The notes under the pieces are model-generated. The model did not search any database. It was not told the DNA's origin and worked only from the letters and a program-made list of their open reading frames with translations. Of a stretch of DNA of 6,292 nucleotides, positions 5,283 through 6,292 are shown piece after piece. The position numbers and the translations under genes are program-made. Numbering within the stretch: the stretch's first letter is position 1; each line of letters starts with the position of its first letter. The DNA comes from Actinomycetes bacterium (GTDB lineage Bacteria > Actinomycetota > Acidimicrobiia > Spongiisociales > UBA5794): NCBI GenBank assembly GCA_023336765.1, contig JAMBLL010000262.1:1-6292 (forward strand), given 5' to 3'.

Positions 5283-6015
5283 TCCTCATCTTCTCGTAGG
5301 TAGCGTTCATGGAGGCCTCGATCGAGCGGACCAGGTCGTTGAGGTTGTCCTTGTTGGTCAGGCCCGCGGTCTCGATCGGATCGCAGATAGTGACGCGTGC
5401 AGTTCCGGGACGGAAGATCTTCGAACCTGGGCGATTGATGGTCTCGGTGCCTTCGATGACAACGGGGACTATCGGGAGTCCGGTGTCGATGGCGATACGG
5501 AAAGCGCCCTTCTTGAACGGGAGAAGTTCTCCGTTCGTGCTGCGTGTGCCCTCAGGGAACACGATGAGCGAATATCCGTGCTCGGCAGCCATCTTGACAC
5601 CCTCGGCGATCGCCCGGCGCGATGAGGTTCCAGAGGCCCGGTCGATCTCGATGATCCCGATCGTGCGCATTGCTCTGCCCACGAGAGGAATCTTGAACAC
5701 CTCCTTCTTCGAGAGGAATCTCCCGTGAAGCGGTAGAACCCAGAAGAGCAGAGGTATGTCGAACTGTGACAGGTGGTTGCTCGCGATCATATAGCGCTGT
5801 TGCGGATCGATCTTCTCGATACCTTCGACTTCCACGTGCACCGGGGGGATCTTCAGGAAGACGGCAGACCAGTGCTTCACGATTCTGTCGTAGAGGGGCG
5901 AAGCTGGCCTGAATGCTCCGTAGATGATTATGACGAGAGCAAGGATCAGCGTGTAGACGAAAAAGAGTGGCACCGCGATGAATGTTCGAAGACCTGCAAG
6001 CACTGTCGGGATCAT
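5269..6015 (-). CDS. PlsC-type 1-acylglycerol-3-phosphate acyltransferase
   Basis: The 248-residue protein is a lysophospholipid acyltransferase that should transfer a fatty acyl group to lysophosphatidic acid, or a related acceptor, during membrane lipid synthesis at the inner face of the membrane. All four family blocks are visible: NHLSQFD (80-86) with the catalytic His81 and Asp86, GIIEIDR (120-126), FPEGTRS (153-159) for phosphate binding, and LPIVPVVIEGT (180-190). A hydrophobic helix near 11-32 anchors the N-terminus. Length is normal for PlsC. The frame is open to an ATG at 6123, but that would overlap the YcaQ-family gene and adds residues without membrane or family character, so ATG 6015 is preferred although its ribosome binding site is weak (GGA directly before it). 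The last residues (RTEDR) are encoded by heptamer units. Exact acceptor cannot be told from sequence. Confidence 0.95.
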   Translation of the reverse strand: MIPTVLAGLRTFIAVPLFFVYTLILALVIIIYGAFRPASPLYDRIVKHWSAVFLKIPPVHVEVEGIEKIDPQQRYMIASNHLSQFDIPLLFWVLPLHGRFLSKKEVFKIPLVGRAMRTIGIIEIDRASGTSSRRAIAEGVKMAAEHGYSLIVFPEGTRSTNGELLPFKKGAFRIAIDTGLPIVPVVIEGTETINRPGSKIFRPGTARVTICDPIETAGLTNKDNLNDLVRSIEASMNATYEKMRTEDR

Positions 6016-6050
6016 TCCGATAGCGTAGACGCAACGTTGACGGTGTACAC

Positions 6051-6292
6051 ATGAGAACGATATCGAACGATGCTGCTGCCAGGATAGCTCTCGGCGCCCA
6101 GGGTTTCTCCAGGACGAGGCCATCTGGCAACATTGACGTGCGCCATTTCAGGCGAGTTATGCGCCAGGTGGGTCTCGTTCAGCTCGACTCGGTCAACGTG
6201 TGTGTGCGCACGCACTACATGCCGTTCTACTCGAGGCTTGGGGCGTACGACATGGGACGGCTCGATTCGTGGCTGAACACGTCAGGAGAGAA
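6051..6292 (+). CDS. YcaQ/AlkX-family DNA glycosylase (5' part only)
   Basis: Only the first 80 residues are present. They match the start of the YcaQ family (winged-helix, formerly DUF1006), whose E. coli member removes damaged bases and unhooks interstrand DNA crosslinks. The matching segments are AARIALGAQGF (9-19), equivalent to ARNLHLAAQGL in E. coli, and VRHFRRVMRQVGLVQLDSVNV (30-50), followed by RTHYMPFYSRLGAYD (53-67). The QLD at 44-46 corresponds to the QxD catalytic motif described for YcaQ-type members, as opposed to QxQ in AlkZ. The start at 6051 fits the family N-terminus, although no good ribosome binding site precedes it, so a leaderless or weakly translated message is possible. 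It diverges from the acyltransferase with 35 bases between starts. A half LexA site TCGAAC occurs at 6063 but has no partner, so SOS control is not supported. Confidence 0.92.
   Translation, partial: MRTISNDAAARIALGAQGFSRTRPSGNIDVRHFRRVMRQVGLVQLDSVNVCVRTHYMPFYSRLGAYDMGRLDSWLNTSGE

Noticed and set aside
6036..6041. TTGACG as -35 of the YcaQ-family gene
   Set aside because: A -10 at normal spacing would fall inside the coding region, so transcription would start after the ATG.
6062..6070. TCGAACGAT near the YcaQ-family start as a LexA site
   Set aside because: Only the left half site is present; no GTTCG follows four bases later.
6016..6123. Extended acyltransferase N-terminus from ATG 6123
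   Set aside because: It would overlap the divergent YcaQ-family gene by 73 bases, and the added residues are not PlsC-like.

Overview
The window looks chromosomal, from a GC-rich bacterium, most likely an actinomycete-like lineage (Actinomycetota, possibly an uncultured Acidimicrobiia-type organism). The reasons are the actinobacterial/Gram-positive type of LexA operator (TCGAACATATGTTCGA), an imuA-imuB pair without an adjacent dnaE2 as in mycobacteria, frequent GTG starts, and a lipoprotein and dodecin typical of high-GC genomes. The phylum call is inference. No RNA gene, CRISPR array, insertion sequence or phage gene was seen. There is no gene-free stretch over 300 bases.

Layout. Three genes lie on the minus strand at the left. 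They are an unrecognised lipoprotein that runs off the left edge (631 down to 1), a dodecin (807-1010) and a UbiG-like SAM methyltransferase (992-1888). The methyltransferase and dodecin overlap by 19 bases and look like one operon, ending in a long perfect hairpin at 752-781. At 2052-2067 a perfect 16-bp LexA palindrome sits directly against a TATACT -10 box. It reads rightward into imuA (2124-2777) and imuB (2710-4185), the accessory subunits of the SOS mutasome that normally serve DnaE2. A run of CCGTCAG heptamers starts three bases after the imuB stop.

Next comes a translationally coupled pair of unrecognised envelope genes. One is a secreted protein anchored by a C-terminal helix (4469-5026); the other is a 75-residue protein with two membrane helices (5023-5250). 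A second heptamer array (5241-5282) contains the stop codons of both this pair and the convergent PlsC-type acyltransferase (5269-6015). Only 35 bases separate the acyltransferase start from a divergent YcaQ/AlkX-family DNA glycosylase (6051 onward), which is cut by the right edge.

How they fit together. imuA and imuB form a damage-inducible translesion unit, and the YcaQ-family gene adds a second DNA-repair function nearby, though no LexA site was seen in front of it. The ImuA homologue has lost the Walker A lysine, and ImuB lacks polymerase acidic residues but keeps a clamp-binding-like QLSLA motif, so both look like scaffolds rather than enzymes. The strongest candidates for something undescribed are the secreted/two-helix gene pair and the heptamer arrays placed exactly at gene ends. 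I see no convincing evidence of a wholly new system.
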